In this document: one piece after another, positions 1 to 6,451 of the stretch
How positions within the stretch are numbered: position 1 is the first letter of the stretch
Layout of the letters: every line of letters starts with the position of its first letter
Assembly (NCBI GenBank): GCA_038850275.1
Contig: JAWCLZ010000026.1
Span: 1 to 17,147 of the forward strand
DNA length: 17,147 nucleotides
Reading direction: 5' to 3'
Source of the DNA: JAWCLZ01 sp038850275
GTDB taxonomy: Archaea; Halobacteriota; JAWCLZ01
The notes under the pieces: generated by a model
What the model saw: only the letters and a program-made list of their open reading frames with translations
Database searches by the model: none
Told to the model about the DNA's origin: nothing
Position numbers and translations under genes: made by a program

Positions 1-192
1 CCTGTATTTGGCGCATTGATATTATTCCTCGCGAATGAACTCATTTTACACCCTCTCTTCCCAGCTGCTCATGAGATATTCTATGGCATTGCTATTTTGA
101 TTGTAATATTATTTATGCCAAATGGAATAATAGGTTGGATCAAGGAGAAGATTGAGATAGAAGTAGAGGTAGAGAGCGATGCCCCTCCTTGA
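1..192 (+). CDS. livM: Branched-chain amino acid ABC transporter permease LivM, C-terminal end (5' truncated by window)
   Basis: Frame 1 is open from the first base and ends at a TGA at 190-192, giving 63 C-terminal residues. They form a hydrophobic segment ending in ILFMPNGIIGWIKEK, the typical LivM ending (a last membrane helix, then a Pro-x-Gly turn and a basic tail). The product would be one of the two inner-membrane permease subunits importing branched-chain amino acids or related amides. The Glu-rich tail (IEIEVEVESD) after the helix should be cytoplasmic. The stop lies 14 nt inside livG, so translation of the two is probably coupled. The substrate-binding protein and the second permease (LivH) would lie upstream, outside the window. 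The identity rests on this short tail plus the livG-livF context. Confidence 0.85.
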   Translation, partial: PVFGALILFLANELILHPLFPAAHEIFYGIAILIVILFMPNGIIGWIKEKIEIEVEVESDAPP

Positions 193-910
193 AGTTAGCA
201 ATATAAGCAAATCCTTCGGAGGCATAAAGGCAGTTAAAAACGTTAGCTTCACAATTGAAGAAGGTGAAATCGTTGGTTTAATAGGCCCAAATGGCTCTGG
301 GAAAACCACTCTTTTTAACCTCATAAATGGTATTTATCCACCCAACGATGGTAAAATATACTTCCAAGGGAAGGATATAACAAATTTAAAGCCCCACGAG
401 CGCTGTGAGCTGGGCATAGGGCGGACTTTTCAAATTGTCAAGCCTTTTTTAAATATGACTGCTCTTGAAAATGTAGCAGTAGGCGCGCTATTCGGGGGAA
501 AAAGTGTGAAGAGCGAGCGAGATGCAAATAAAAAAGCTTGGGAAATCTTGGAATTAGTTGGAATAGCGCATAAAGCTAGCTCTCTTGCTCGAGACCTAAC
601 TTTAACTGAGCAAAAACGCTTAGAACTCGCTAAAGCGCTTGCCACAGAGCCAAAGCTTCTTCTCCTAGATGAAGTAGTAGCTGGATTAAGCCCAGCTGCA
701 GCGATTGAGGCAATGAACTTAGTTAAAAAAGTGCATGAAACAGGTGTAACTGTATTCGTAATTGACCACGTGCTTCGAGCTGTAATGGGCTTCTCAGACC
801 GCGTAATAGTTTTAGATCAAGGGGAAAAAATAGCTGAGGGCAAGCCTGAGGAGATCGCGAATGATAGAAGAGTAATAGAAGCCTATCTAGGGGAGAGATA
901 TATACTATGA
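179..910 (+). CDS. livG: Branched-chain amino acid ABC transporter ATP-binding protein LivG
   Basis: This 243-residue ATPase is full length for LivG. Walker A (GPNGSGKT) is at residues 36-43, the Q-loop lies in GRTFQI, Walker B ends in Asp164-Glu165, and the switch His is His197 in VIDHV. The usual LSGGQ signature is replaced by LTLTEQKRLELAKALAT. As I recall, this degenerate form occurs in a known LivG subgroup, so it need not mean loss of function. Together with LivF it would power the LivHM permease. The ATG at 179 lies inside the livM 3' end and has a purine-rich GAGGT stretch at 165-169 upstream. The TGA at 908-910 is within a few bases of the livF start. The precise substrate (Leu/Ile/Val, urea or another amide) cannot be read from the ATPase. 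Confidence 0.93.
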   Translation: MPLLEVSNISKSFGGIKAVKNVSFTIEEGEIVGLIGPNGSGKTTLFNLINGIYPPNDGKIYFQGKDITNLKPHERCELGIGRTFQIVKPFLNMTALENVAVGALFGGKSVKSERDANKKAWEILELVGIAHKASSLARDLTLTEQKRLELAKALATEPKLLLLDEVVAGLSPAAAIEAMNLVKKVHETGVTVFVIDHVLRAVMGFSDRVIVLDQGEKIAEGKPEEIANDRRVIEAYLGERYIL

Positions 911-911
911 G

Positions 912-1625
912 GTGCTTGCTTTGCTTGAAGTGAGAAATATAAATGTTTACTACGATGGAATTCAAGCTGTTAAGGATGTTTCTTTAAAAGTAGCCAAGGG
1001 AGAGATCGTTGCAATCGTGGGCCCAAATGGATCTGGCAAGACAACTATTCTTAAAACAATTCAAGGCTTGCTCCACCCTAAATCAGGCGAGATCATATTT
1101 CAAGGAATACGTATAGATATACTTCAGCCCCACGAGATCGTGGAACTTGGGATAACCTATGTACCTGAAGGGAGAAAGATCTTTCCCTATATGACTGTTA
1201 GAGAAAATTTAGAGATCGCAGCTTATACCAAGAATGCTCGAGCTAATAAAGAGGAAACACTTGAACTCGTATACAGCTTGTTCCCGGTGCTTAAAAAGAA
1301 GCAGAACGAGTTAGGAATGAATTTAAGCGGAGGGGAGCAACGCATGCTTGCACTAGGAAGAGGACTCATGACTGGTTCTCAGCTTCTACTGCTGGATGAT
1401 CCCTTCATGGGACTTGCTCCCAAGATAATTTCCTGCACTTGCGATATAATTCGAGCAATTAGCTCTAGGGGGATAACAATTCTCATCGTTGGGCAACATG
1501 TGAGGCAGATCTTAAACCTAGCTAAGCGTGCTTATTTAATTGAATCAGGCAGAATAACCCTTGAAGGCAGAGGAGAGGAGCTTTTAATGAATGAACATGT
1601 AAAGAAAATCCTACTTGGCTTCTAA
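912..1625 (+). CDS. livF: Branched-chain amino acid ABC transporter ATP-binding protein LivF
   Basis: This is the second ATPase of the Liv transporter, up to 237 residues. Walker A (GPNGSGKT) starts near residue 37, the ABC signature LSGGE is near residue 138, and the end (KRAYLIESGRI...KKILLGF) is typical of LivF. Two positions are unusual. Walker B reads LLLDDP, with Asp163 where ABC ATPases normally carry the catalytic Glu, and the switch region reads VGQH rather than the common VEQN. The start is uncertain. The longest reading uses GTG at 912, but GAGGTG at 909-914 would be a well-placed ribosome site for a TTG at 921, giving MLEVRNI, which matches usual LivF N-termini better. The gene follows livG without a gap and is followed after 8 nt by the acetyltransferase gene. 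Confidence 0.92.
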   Translation: MLALLEVRNINVYYDGIQAVKDVSLKVAKGEIVAIVGPNGSGKTTILKTIQGLLHPKSGEIIFQGIRIDILQPHEIVELGITYVPEGRKIFPYMTVRENLEIAAYTKNARANKEETLELVYSLFPVLKKKQNELGMNLSGGEQRMLALGRGLMTGSQLLLLDDPFMGLAPKIISCTCDIIRAISSRGITILIVGQHVRQILNLAKRAYLIESGRITLEGRGEELLMNEHVKKILLGF

Positions 1626-1633
1626 CAGAGGCG

Positions 1634-2119
1634 ATGGCAGTGGAATATTATATTCTGAAGAAAGAGGAGGTAGACTATGAGCACCACGGGAAGCACGAAC
1701 AAATTATTTGGAGGAATATAAATACAGGTGCTCAATATGTGGACTTCTTAGATGGAGAGCTTCTACTTCTAAATGGCTTGAAAATAGGCAAGCTGAAGCA
1801 CTGGGCGGCGAATGAAAAGGAATTAGAAATCGTGAGAAGGGTATTTGAATTGAAAGATGTTGAAGCTAGAGATCTCTACATCCTCTATAACATCACCATA
1901 GATCCCGTTTATCGCAGAAGAGGACATGGAATGGTTTTCTATCGAATGTTTGAAGAGGAAAAGAAGAAAGAAGGCTATAGATATATCGTAGCTTGGCGGG
2001 TTAAAAGAATTGAGGCAATTAATTTCTTCAAGAAAATGGGCTTTGATTTAAGAAAAGTGCCTAAATCTATTCACCCTGATCTCCATAACTTGGGTTTGAA
2101 GAAAATATTGGAGGATTAA
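1634..2119 (+). CDS. GNAT family N-acetyltransferase
   Basis: The 161-residue protein has a C-terminal GNAT fold. The acetyl-CoA pyrophosphate loop is RRRGHG (residues 94-99), preceded by the strand YILYNITIDP and followed by the helix and strand AINFFKKMGF, the usual end of the domain. The first 80 residues are unlike common GNAT enzymes, so the acceptor (protein lysine, N-terminus, amino acid or small amine) cannot be told. The gene starts 8 nt after livF and stops 2 nt before the metallo-beta-lactamase gene, so it is very probably part of the liv transcript. The GAGG at 1628-1631 is only 2 nt from ATG 1634, and a GTG at 1640 would be better spaced. A class I HDAC-like deacetylase lies just downstream on the other strand, which allows but does not prove an acetylation/deacetylation pair. 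Confidence 0.85.
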   Translation: MAVEYYILKKEEVDYEHHGKHEQIIWRNINTGAQYVDFLDGELLLLNGLKIGKLKHWAANEKELEIVRRVFELKDVEARDLYILYNITIDPVYRRRGHGMVFYRMFEEEKKKEGYRYIVAWRVKRIEAINFFKKMGFDLRKVPKSIHPDLHNLGLKKILED

Positions 2120-2121
2120 AA

Positions 2122-3030
2122 ATGCAAACAATTGATAAAATAACTGTGCAAACAATAGTAGATAACTATATAGATGTATTTGAGCCGAGCACTGAAAATA
2201 TAAAGAGAATCGCAGCTGGCGAGCTTAAAGAACCATTGATAGGCGGACATGGCTTAGCTTTTTTAATCGAAATTCAAAGAGCTAGCTCTAGAGAGAAGAT
2301 CTTAGTGGATGCTTCGAATTCCTCTCAAGTGCTGCTTCACAACATGCGGGCCTTGAATGTAAATGCAGATGAAATCGCCTATGTATTCCTAAGCCACGGA
2401 CACCCGGATCACTACACAGGTTTAGAGGGCTTTTTAAAAACCAGAACAAAACCAGTGGATATATATGCACACCCTGATGCATTCTGGCCTAGGTATTTAA
2501 TGACCCCAAGGGGGAAGAGTCCCACTTGGAAGCTTGAGAGAGAGAAATATGAATCCCTAGGTGCAAACTTCAAACTCAAAGCTGAATTCCAAGAAATCGA
2601 ACCAGGGCTTGCGCTCAGCGGTGAAATATCTCGAATAACTGAGTTTGAAAAAACCTGGGCTGGAGCGCGTATAGTTAAAGCAGGCTATGATCAAGATGAT
2701 TTAATATTAGACGAGCAAGCGCTAGCGGTTAATGTTAAAGATAAAGGACTAGCAATCATCTCAAGCTGCTCCCACCCTGGCATTATAAATACAGTGAAAC
2801 ACCTGCAGCTTAAAACAGGTGTCCAGAGAATCGCCGCTATCATAGCTGGGATGCATCTCGCAGTAGTGGGAGAAGTGGTTATAGATAAAACCATAGCTGC
2901 ACTTAAGGAGTTTAACCCAGGTATAGTTATACCTGCGCACTGCACAGGCTTCAAAGCAATGAGCAAGCTCTGGCAAGCGATGCCTAAGAACTTCGCAGTT
3001 AACACCTTGGGCGCGAGGATAATAATATAA
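2122..3030 (+). CDS. Metallo-beta-lactamase fold hydrolase, COG1237 / dihydropterin ribofuranosylaminobenzene phosphate synthase-like
   Basis: The 302-residue protein has the metal-site motif HGHPDH at residues 92-97. Further likely ligands are His218 (in SSCSHPGI), His245 (in AGMH) and His273 (in PAHCTG). This pattern and length match the COG1237 group. As I recall, that group includes Methanocaldococcus MJ0301, reported to be a 7,8-dihydropterin-6-methyl-4-(beta-D-ribofuranosyl)aminobenzene 5'-phosphate synthase, an early methanopterin step. Members also occur in organisms without methanopterin, so the reaction is an inference by family only. GGAGG at 2110-2114 is well placed for ATG 2122. 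The gene is last in the probable liv-GNAT-hydrolase operon and converges on the deacetylase gene, with 77 bp between the two stops. Confidence 0.83.
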   Translation: MQTIDKITVQTIVDNYIDVFEPSTENIKRIAAGELKEPLIGGHGLAFLIEIQRASSREKILVDASNSSQVLLHNMRALNVNADEIAYVFLSHGHPDHYTGLEGFLKTRTKPVDIYAHPDAFWPRYLMTPRGKSPTWKLEREKYESLGANFKLKAEFQEIEPGLALSGEISRITEFEKTWAGARIVKAGYDQDDLILDEQALAVNVKDKGLAIISSCSHPGIINTVKHLQLKTGVQRIAAIIAGMHLAVVGEVVIDKTIAALKEFNPGIVIPAHCTGFKAMSKLWQAMPKNFAVNTLGARIII

Positions 3031-3107
3031 ATTATGAACATATAAATATTTGCCTCGCGATGTTCGAATTTTCTACGTTTCGCCAGAGAAACTATGCATT
3101 TCACATT

Positions 3108-4214
3108 TCACAGTCCATGGTAGGGGAAAATCGCGAGCTTAACCATTTCCACGGTTTTTTTAACTTTCCTCAATATAGCCTCGCCATCAATGCCCATCAT
3201 TTTATCGAAAATAGTAATACCAGTAATATCAACTTCGTCGAAGAGCGATACATATCGCTCTTGAGGTATTGCTTCTGATACTACGATGAACATAATTGCC
3301 CAGCATCGCGCTACATCAGTTGGATTATAACCCCCTCCACCGAGTATGAGATATCTCCCACCGCATAGTTTATGGGCAAGGTTATGCATCGAATTAGCAA
3401 TTGCTTCATAGGTTTTAGTTGTCAAGGCTAAGCCAACCAATGGATCTTGAAAGTGCGCATCTGTGCCGAATTGATTTATTATTATCTCAGGCTGATATTT
3501 TTCAATAAGAGGCACTGCTACTTCGCTGAAGGCATATAGATAGGCTTCGTGGGTAGTATTTCTAGGAAGAGGGATGTTAACTGAGTAACCAGTCCCCTCA
3601 TCCACGCCAATTTCATTGTAGTTACCTGTGCCTGGGTATATAAAGCCATATCTATGGAGTGAAATCTTCAAAATTGGCTCGGAGTAGAGTAAATTTTGAG
3701 TGCCATCTGCGTGATGCCCATCGATATCAACAATTGCAATTCTCTCTACCCCATATTTCCTTTGTAGATAGCGCACGCTCATCACTACATCGTTGAAGAT
3801 GCAAAAACCACTTGCAGCATTCCGCGTGGCGTGATGAAAACCTCCTCCGGGGTTGAAAGCGTGGATTGCTTCACCCTTCATTATCAATTGAGCTCCTACC
3901 AGTGAGCCTCCTGTTCTCAAACAGCTCAATTCATAGCAGCCTTTATAAGCTGGGGTATCGCCATAGTCAAGATAGCCCTCGCCTCTCTCGCTCATTTTCT
4001 TCACAAATTCTATGTACTCAGGGGAGTGAACCATTAGGAGTTCTTCTAAAGTGGCAGGTCTTGGTCTATAGTGCTTCACTTTTCCTTCTGCCTCAAGTAC
4101 TCCAAGCTGTTTTAATATATTGTAGAAATAGCTATATCTCGAGGCTATTGGTAACTCTGTAAAAGCTTGCTTTCCATAATCCTCGCTATAGATCAATGCA
4201 GATATTCCACTCAT
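3108..4214 (-). CDS. Histone deacetylase / AcuC-like family protein (class I HDAC fold)
   Basis: The 368-residue protein is a zinc deacetylase of the arginase/HDAC fold. Visible active-site parts are the His pair His127-His128 in GGGFHHA, zinc ligands Asp165 and His167 in DIDGHHADGT, Asp252 in GTDAHFQDPL, and the transition-state Tyr296 in GGGGYN. All catalytic residues are present, so it should be active. Archaeal relatives are called AcuC or acetylpolyamine amidohydrolase, and the substrate could be acetyl-lysine on proteins such as acetyl-CoA synthetase or chromatin proteins, or an acetylated small molecule. Bacillus acuA/acuC pairs a GNAT with this fold, and a GNAT lies 1 kb away here. 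The gene is monocistronic, has its own box A at 4269-4278 and a dyad at 4242-4256, and has no clear ribosome site before ATG 4214. Confidence 0.92.
   Translation of the reverse strand: MSGISALIYSEDYGKQAFTELPIASRYSYFYNILKQLGVLEAEGKVKHYRPRPATLEELLMVHSPEYIEFVKKMSERGEGYLDYGDTPAYKGCYELSCLRTGGSLVGAQLIMKGEAIHAFNPGGGFHHATRNAASGFCIFNDVVMSVRYLQRKYGVERIAIVDIDGHHADGTQNLLYSEPILKISLHRYGFIYPGTGNYNEIGVDEGTGYSVNIPLPRNTTHEAYLYAFSEVAVPLIEKYQPEIIINQFGTDAHFQDPLVGLALTTKTYEAIANSMHNLAHKLCGGRYLILGGGGYNPTDVARCWAIMFIVVSEAIPQERYVSLFDEVDITGITIFDKMMGIDGEAILRKVKKTVEMVKLAIFPYHGL
3241..3262. repeat. Perfect 10-bp-arm inverted repeat inside the deacetylase gene
   Basis: AAGAGCGATA at 3241-3250 and TATCGCTCTT at 3253-3262 are exact reverse complements around a 2-bp centre. 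The repeat is inside the 3' part of the deacetylase coding region, over residues in RYVSLFDE. It could be a binding site or a hairpin, or a chance product of codon choice. It is not followed by a T-run, so a terminator is unlikely. Confidence 0.6.
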
Positions 4215-4241
4215 AGCTTAACTATATTTTCAAGCGTGAGA

Positions 4242-4256
4242 TAAACCTTTGGTTTA
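4242..4256. promoter_or_regulatory. 15-bp dyad, candidate operator of the deacetylase gene
   Basis: TAAACC (4242-4247) and GGTTTA (4251-4256) are exact reverse complements around TTT. The dyad covers the transcription start predicted from the box A at 4269-4278, about 28 nt ahead of the deacetylase start codon. A repressor bound here would block initiation. The position supports an operator; the protein that would bind is unknown. Confidence 0.45.
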
Positions 4257-4268
4257 AAATAAGTGAAA

Positions 4269-4278
4269 TTATATTTAA
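4269..4278 (-). promoter_or_regulatory. Box A (TATA) promoter of the deacetylase gene
   Basis: Read on the minus strand the sequence is TTAAATATAA, a good match to an archaeal box A. It would place transcription start near 4245-4248 and give a leader of about 30 nt. Confidence 0.5.
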
Positions 4279-4342
4279 GAATCTCTTAATATGCATTTAT
4301 TGATAAAAAATAATAATTTTTTAGCATTTTATGCGAAAAATA

Positions 4343-4362
4343 TTTATATGATGATGCATCAT
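4343..4362 (+). promoter_or_regulatory. Box A followed directly by a 12-bp perfect palindrome
   Basis: TTTATATG (4343-4350) is the same octamer that precedes the small membrane protein gene of the surface locus (10641-10648, minus strand). It is followed by the perfect palindrome ATGATGCATCAT (4351-4362), lying between the box A and the expected start of transcription near 4370. This is where archaeal repressors often bind. It is the best evidence that a transcript starts here rightwards, although no long gene follows for 560 bp. Confidence 0.45.
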
Positions 4363-4369
4363 AATAATT

Positions 4370-4468
4370 ATGAAGTTTTGCCTCCATAGAAAAGGGTTAG
4401 AGCAACACCTCCACCGAGAAGCTTTTTTAAAAGCCTCTAACCCTCTCACCCCAGTGATTTTCAACTAG
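4370..4468 (+). CDS. Possible leaderless 32-residue small protein (or start of a decayed gene)
   Basis: An ATG at 4370 lies 24 nt after the centre of the box A at 4343-4350, the spacing expected for leaderless translation. It opens a 32-codon frame ending at TAG 4466-4468. The peptide begins MKFCLHRKGLEQHLHREA and is basic and His-rich, and I do not recognise it. The same frame continues beyond the stop with further open stretches broken by TAG and TAA, so this may be the first piece of a dead gene. The mixture of stop types argues against pyrrolysine readthrough. The coding stretch also contains a 10-bp inverted repeat (4393-4444), so a structured RNA is an alternative. Confidence 0.28.
   Translation: MKFCLHRKGLEQHLHREAFLKASNPLTPVIFN
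4393..4444. repeat. 10-bp inverted repeat with nested hairpin; possible structured RNA
   Basis: AGGGTTAGAG (4393-4402) and CTCTAACCCT (4435-4444) are exact reverse complements. The 32-nt loop holds GCTTTT/AAAAGC (4421-4426 and 4429-4434). GAG at 4416-4418 can pair with CTC at 4435-4437 and so compete with the outer stem, so two alternative folds are possible. In a plus-strand RNA the loop would expose CACCUCC (4406-4412), which equals part of the anti-Shine-Dalgarno sequence. On the minus strand the hairpin is followed by a short T-run (CCCTTTTC). Confidence 0.5.
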
Positions 4469-4931
4469 GAGTTCTACTACTATCTCAATAGATACCCACC
4501 AATTATTGCCTTGTTTTTATCAATTAAAGCCCCATTCTTTTTCATTTTCAATCAAATACTTTATTCTTCTAGCTAGCTCGATGTTTTGTAACAATTAGAG
4601 GTCTACGGCAAGCAGCTATCAAGCAAAGAGCCACGAGCAACGCAAACCGTTGTTTTAACACCTCAGGAAAGCGTGTTCATGCTTGAGTTTCTTTATCATT
4701 CGTCTTATCAACGAGGCCTAAGGTATCAGCTAGCTAGCCCTAATCTCTGGATTGGCTATTTGAAAAATTAAAAATTAATGGGCCATTTCCAGTTTCCAGA
4801 GAGATTAAAAATCCATCGCGCGCTTGAAGGACTAAGGATTGTAGAAGAAGTATAGAGAATTTAAAGAATTATTGGAATTGCTTTAAGTGAGCAAATAGAA
4901 TTAAAGTAAATGGAGTTATATATGGTGTGAT
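4469..4931. other. Gap without a clear gene; broken reading frames
   Basis: No intact gene is seen. The plus-strand frame of the ATG at 4370 stays partly open to about 4838, with short protein-like stretches separated by in-frame TAG and TAA codons. One piece covers 4592-4765 (including VYGKQLSSKEPRATQTVVLT) and another starts at ATG 4778 (including FPERLKIHRALEGLRIVEEV). None was assigned to a family. A decayed gene is plausible but the frame bias is weak in such AT-rich DNA. Confidence 0.3.
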
Positions 4932-5237
4932 ATGGACAAGGATTTTAAGGATAACATGAAATTAATCGAAGAAGAATTGATGAGGGATATTTATAAAAAT
5001 TCTCCTCGCATCGCAAAGGGCATGGATTTCAGCTCTGTTTTTAGCTCAAGAGAATATAGATTGACAATGACAAAGAAAATAGATGTTATATCCGATCCCT
5101 GCTTTCGCTGCGTAGAGCTAACTTTGAGAAATAAAGTGAAGCAAAAACAACTAGGCTATCAAATCAAATTAGCCTCTGAAAAAAGAGACGAAAGAGGGAA
5201 AATATTTGAGTATACGCTCTCCGTAACAATAGATTAA
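4932..5237 (+). CDS. Hypothetical protein, 101 residues
   Basis: I do not recognise this protein. It is soluble, highly charged and shows no signal peptide or membrane segment. The first 20 residues look helical (KDNMKLIEEELMRDIYKN). The second half has alternating polar and hydrophobic residues that suggest beta strands (REYRLTMTKKIDVI, KQLGYQIKLASEK, IFEYTLSVTID). There is one CxxC (CFRC, near residue 57). GGTGTGAT directly before ATG 4932 is an imperfect ribosome site. The gene stands alone, with no close partner on either side. It looks like a real coding frame because the composition is balanced and there is no competing frame. Confidence 0.6.
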   Translation: MDKDFKDNMKLIEEELMRDIYKNSPRIAKGMDFSSVFSSREYRLTMTKKIDVISDPCFRCVELTLRNKVKQKQLGYQIKLASEKRDERGKIFEYTLSVTID

Positions 5238-5557
5238 ATCCCTTCATAATTCCATAATAAATGAAAGAATAAAGAATAAATGAAATGAAAAAAATCTCTA
5301 CTTAAGTTCTTAGAATTTCACCTCGTATTAAATGTCTTCTTATATTTAGAGAGGCGGTACTTTGAAATATATCCTTATTCTCTTTCCCCATCTAGTTTAA
5401 AATCTATTTCGCGAATTTAATAAAATCCACGTCTCCTAGAGAAATACACACAAGGACAACTCGATGTATCAAAAGTTAAAGAGAGCCTTTTTTAAGCTAT
5501 AAACAAAAATAAAAATAAAAAGCTAAAATTAAGGATAAGGATAAGTGATAAAATTTG
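5238..5557. other. Gap of 320 bp, AT-rich, no gene seen
   Basis: Nothing coding was found. The end of the gap (5506-5545) holds short A-rich and GGATAA repeats just before the DUF1616-like gene. The T-run at 5487-5493 could end transcription from the 101-residue gene. Confidence 0.4.
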
Positions 5558-5980
5558 ATGAGAAATAAAAATAAAATCCTTAGCTTAATTCTATTCATAG
5601 CACTTCTAGCTTCAATAGCCGCAACAATATACATTATAGTCACACCTAAAATAGGGGAGAGATTCACAGAATTCTATATATTAGGCGGGAAGGGAAAAGC
5701 AGCTGACTATCCCACCTCACTAAAAACCAATGAAACTGGAAGAGTAATAGTTGGCATAGTTAATCACGAATATAGCATTGTGAACTACACCTTGGTATTA
5801 AGCATGCAAGGAGAAGAGCTATTGAGGAGAGAAGTAAAACTAATGCACAACTCAACATGGGAGGAATTAATTGAGTTTCAAATTCAAAGAAGCGGAAAAC
5901 TTGAATTCCTGCTATATAAAGAATATAACTACACCACTCCCTATAGAAACTTGCACCTCTGGATCAATGTAACGAGCTGA
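5558..5980 (+). CDS. Short DUF1616-like membrane-anchored extracellular protein
   Basis: The 140-residue protein starts with a basic N-terminus and one hydrophobic helix (about residues 8-28), then an extracellular beta domain. The stretch FTEFYILGGKGKAADYPTSL followed by VIVGIVNHEYSIVNYTL matches the conserved C-terminal part of DUF1616 proteins, common at archaeal cell envelopes. Full DUF1616 proteins have several N-terminal membrane helices; here only one remains, so this is a short form. There are several N-glycosylation sequons (NET, NYT, NST, NVT). The start is placed at ATG 5558, not the TTG three bases earlier, with AAGTGAT at 5543-5549 as a possible ribosome site. Its role is unknown; the surface-protein locus 1.7 kb away is a possible functional context. 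Confidence 0.75.
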   Translation: MRNKNKILSLILFIALLASIAATIYIIVTPKIGERFTEFYILGGKGKAADYPTSLKTNETGRVIVGIVNHEYSIVNYTLVLSMQGEELLRREVKLMHNSTWEELIEFQIQRSGKLEFLLYKEYNYTTPYRNLHLWINVTS

Positions 5981-6435
5981 AAAGCTGTTCAATATAAAAA
6001 CTGCTCAAGCCAAATGCAATTGGCCTTCCCTATATATGATCTCTAGCAGGCTTCTACTATCTACTATATTCATATTGCAATAGCAATTCTAGATAAGGTA
6101 CTTAAAAATTAAAATCAAGAAATAAAATGGAGATAGAGATAGCTTGGATAGTCTGCAGATATACAGATAATAACGCTAATACCCTCTTGAGAATATAACC
6201 AGAGGGTCTTGATTTGGAGTCTCAACCATCTGGAGCAATCGAAAACAAACCCCAATATAGAGAGTAAGGATAAGGAGAAATTAAAACCCTGTACCTTGTT
6301 TTGACGATAAAACAATAGTGGAGTTGAAAAGGAGATAGCGGGGAAAGAGCTGGGAATTGATGGAACATTTTAACTGGAATAATAGGTGTGTTACTACTAG
6401 CTTAAATACTGAAATGAATTTACTGAAATAATGAA
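5981..6435. other. Gap of 455 bp with one hairpin and weak broken frames
   Basis: No gene is supported. ACCCTCT (6181-6187) and AGAGGGT (6201-6207) form a perfect 7-bp stem with a 13-nt loop. An ATG at 6127, about 23 nt after a box A-like CTTAAAAATT (6101-6110), opens a 23-codon frame (MEIEIAWIVCRYTD...) that stops at 6198. The same frame reopens beyond the stop for 22 codons. This could be a short leaderless peptide or a decayed gene, and neither is convincing. Confidence 0.3.
6401..6408 (+). promoter_or_regulatory. Box A of the radical SAM gene
   Basis: CTTAAATA is centred 32 nt before ATG 6436, so the transcript would start only a few bases ahead of the start codon. No ribosome site is visible, which fits leaderless translation. 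Confidence 0.45.
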
Positions 6436-6451
6436 ATGAATCTGCTGAAAT
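6410..6451 (+). repeat. Imperfect 20-bp direct repeat spanning the radical SAM start codon
   Basis: TGAAATGAATTTACTGAAAT (6410-6429) recurs at 6432-6451 with two changes. The second copy holds the start codon and codes MNLLK. The first copy holds ATG 6414 and codes MNLLK followed by TAA, so the repeat makes a 5-codon mini-ORF just ahead of the gene. Confidence 0.75.

Noticed and set aside
4348..4354. ATGATGA as box C of a C/D guide RNA
   Set aside because: No D box (CTGA) at a suitable distance and no C'/D' pair. The bases belong to the 12-bp palindrome.
4370..4840. Long gene with pyrrolysine (TAG) readthrough
   Set aside because: The in-frame stops include TAA as well as TAG, so readthrough of TAG alone would not restore a gene.
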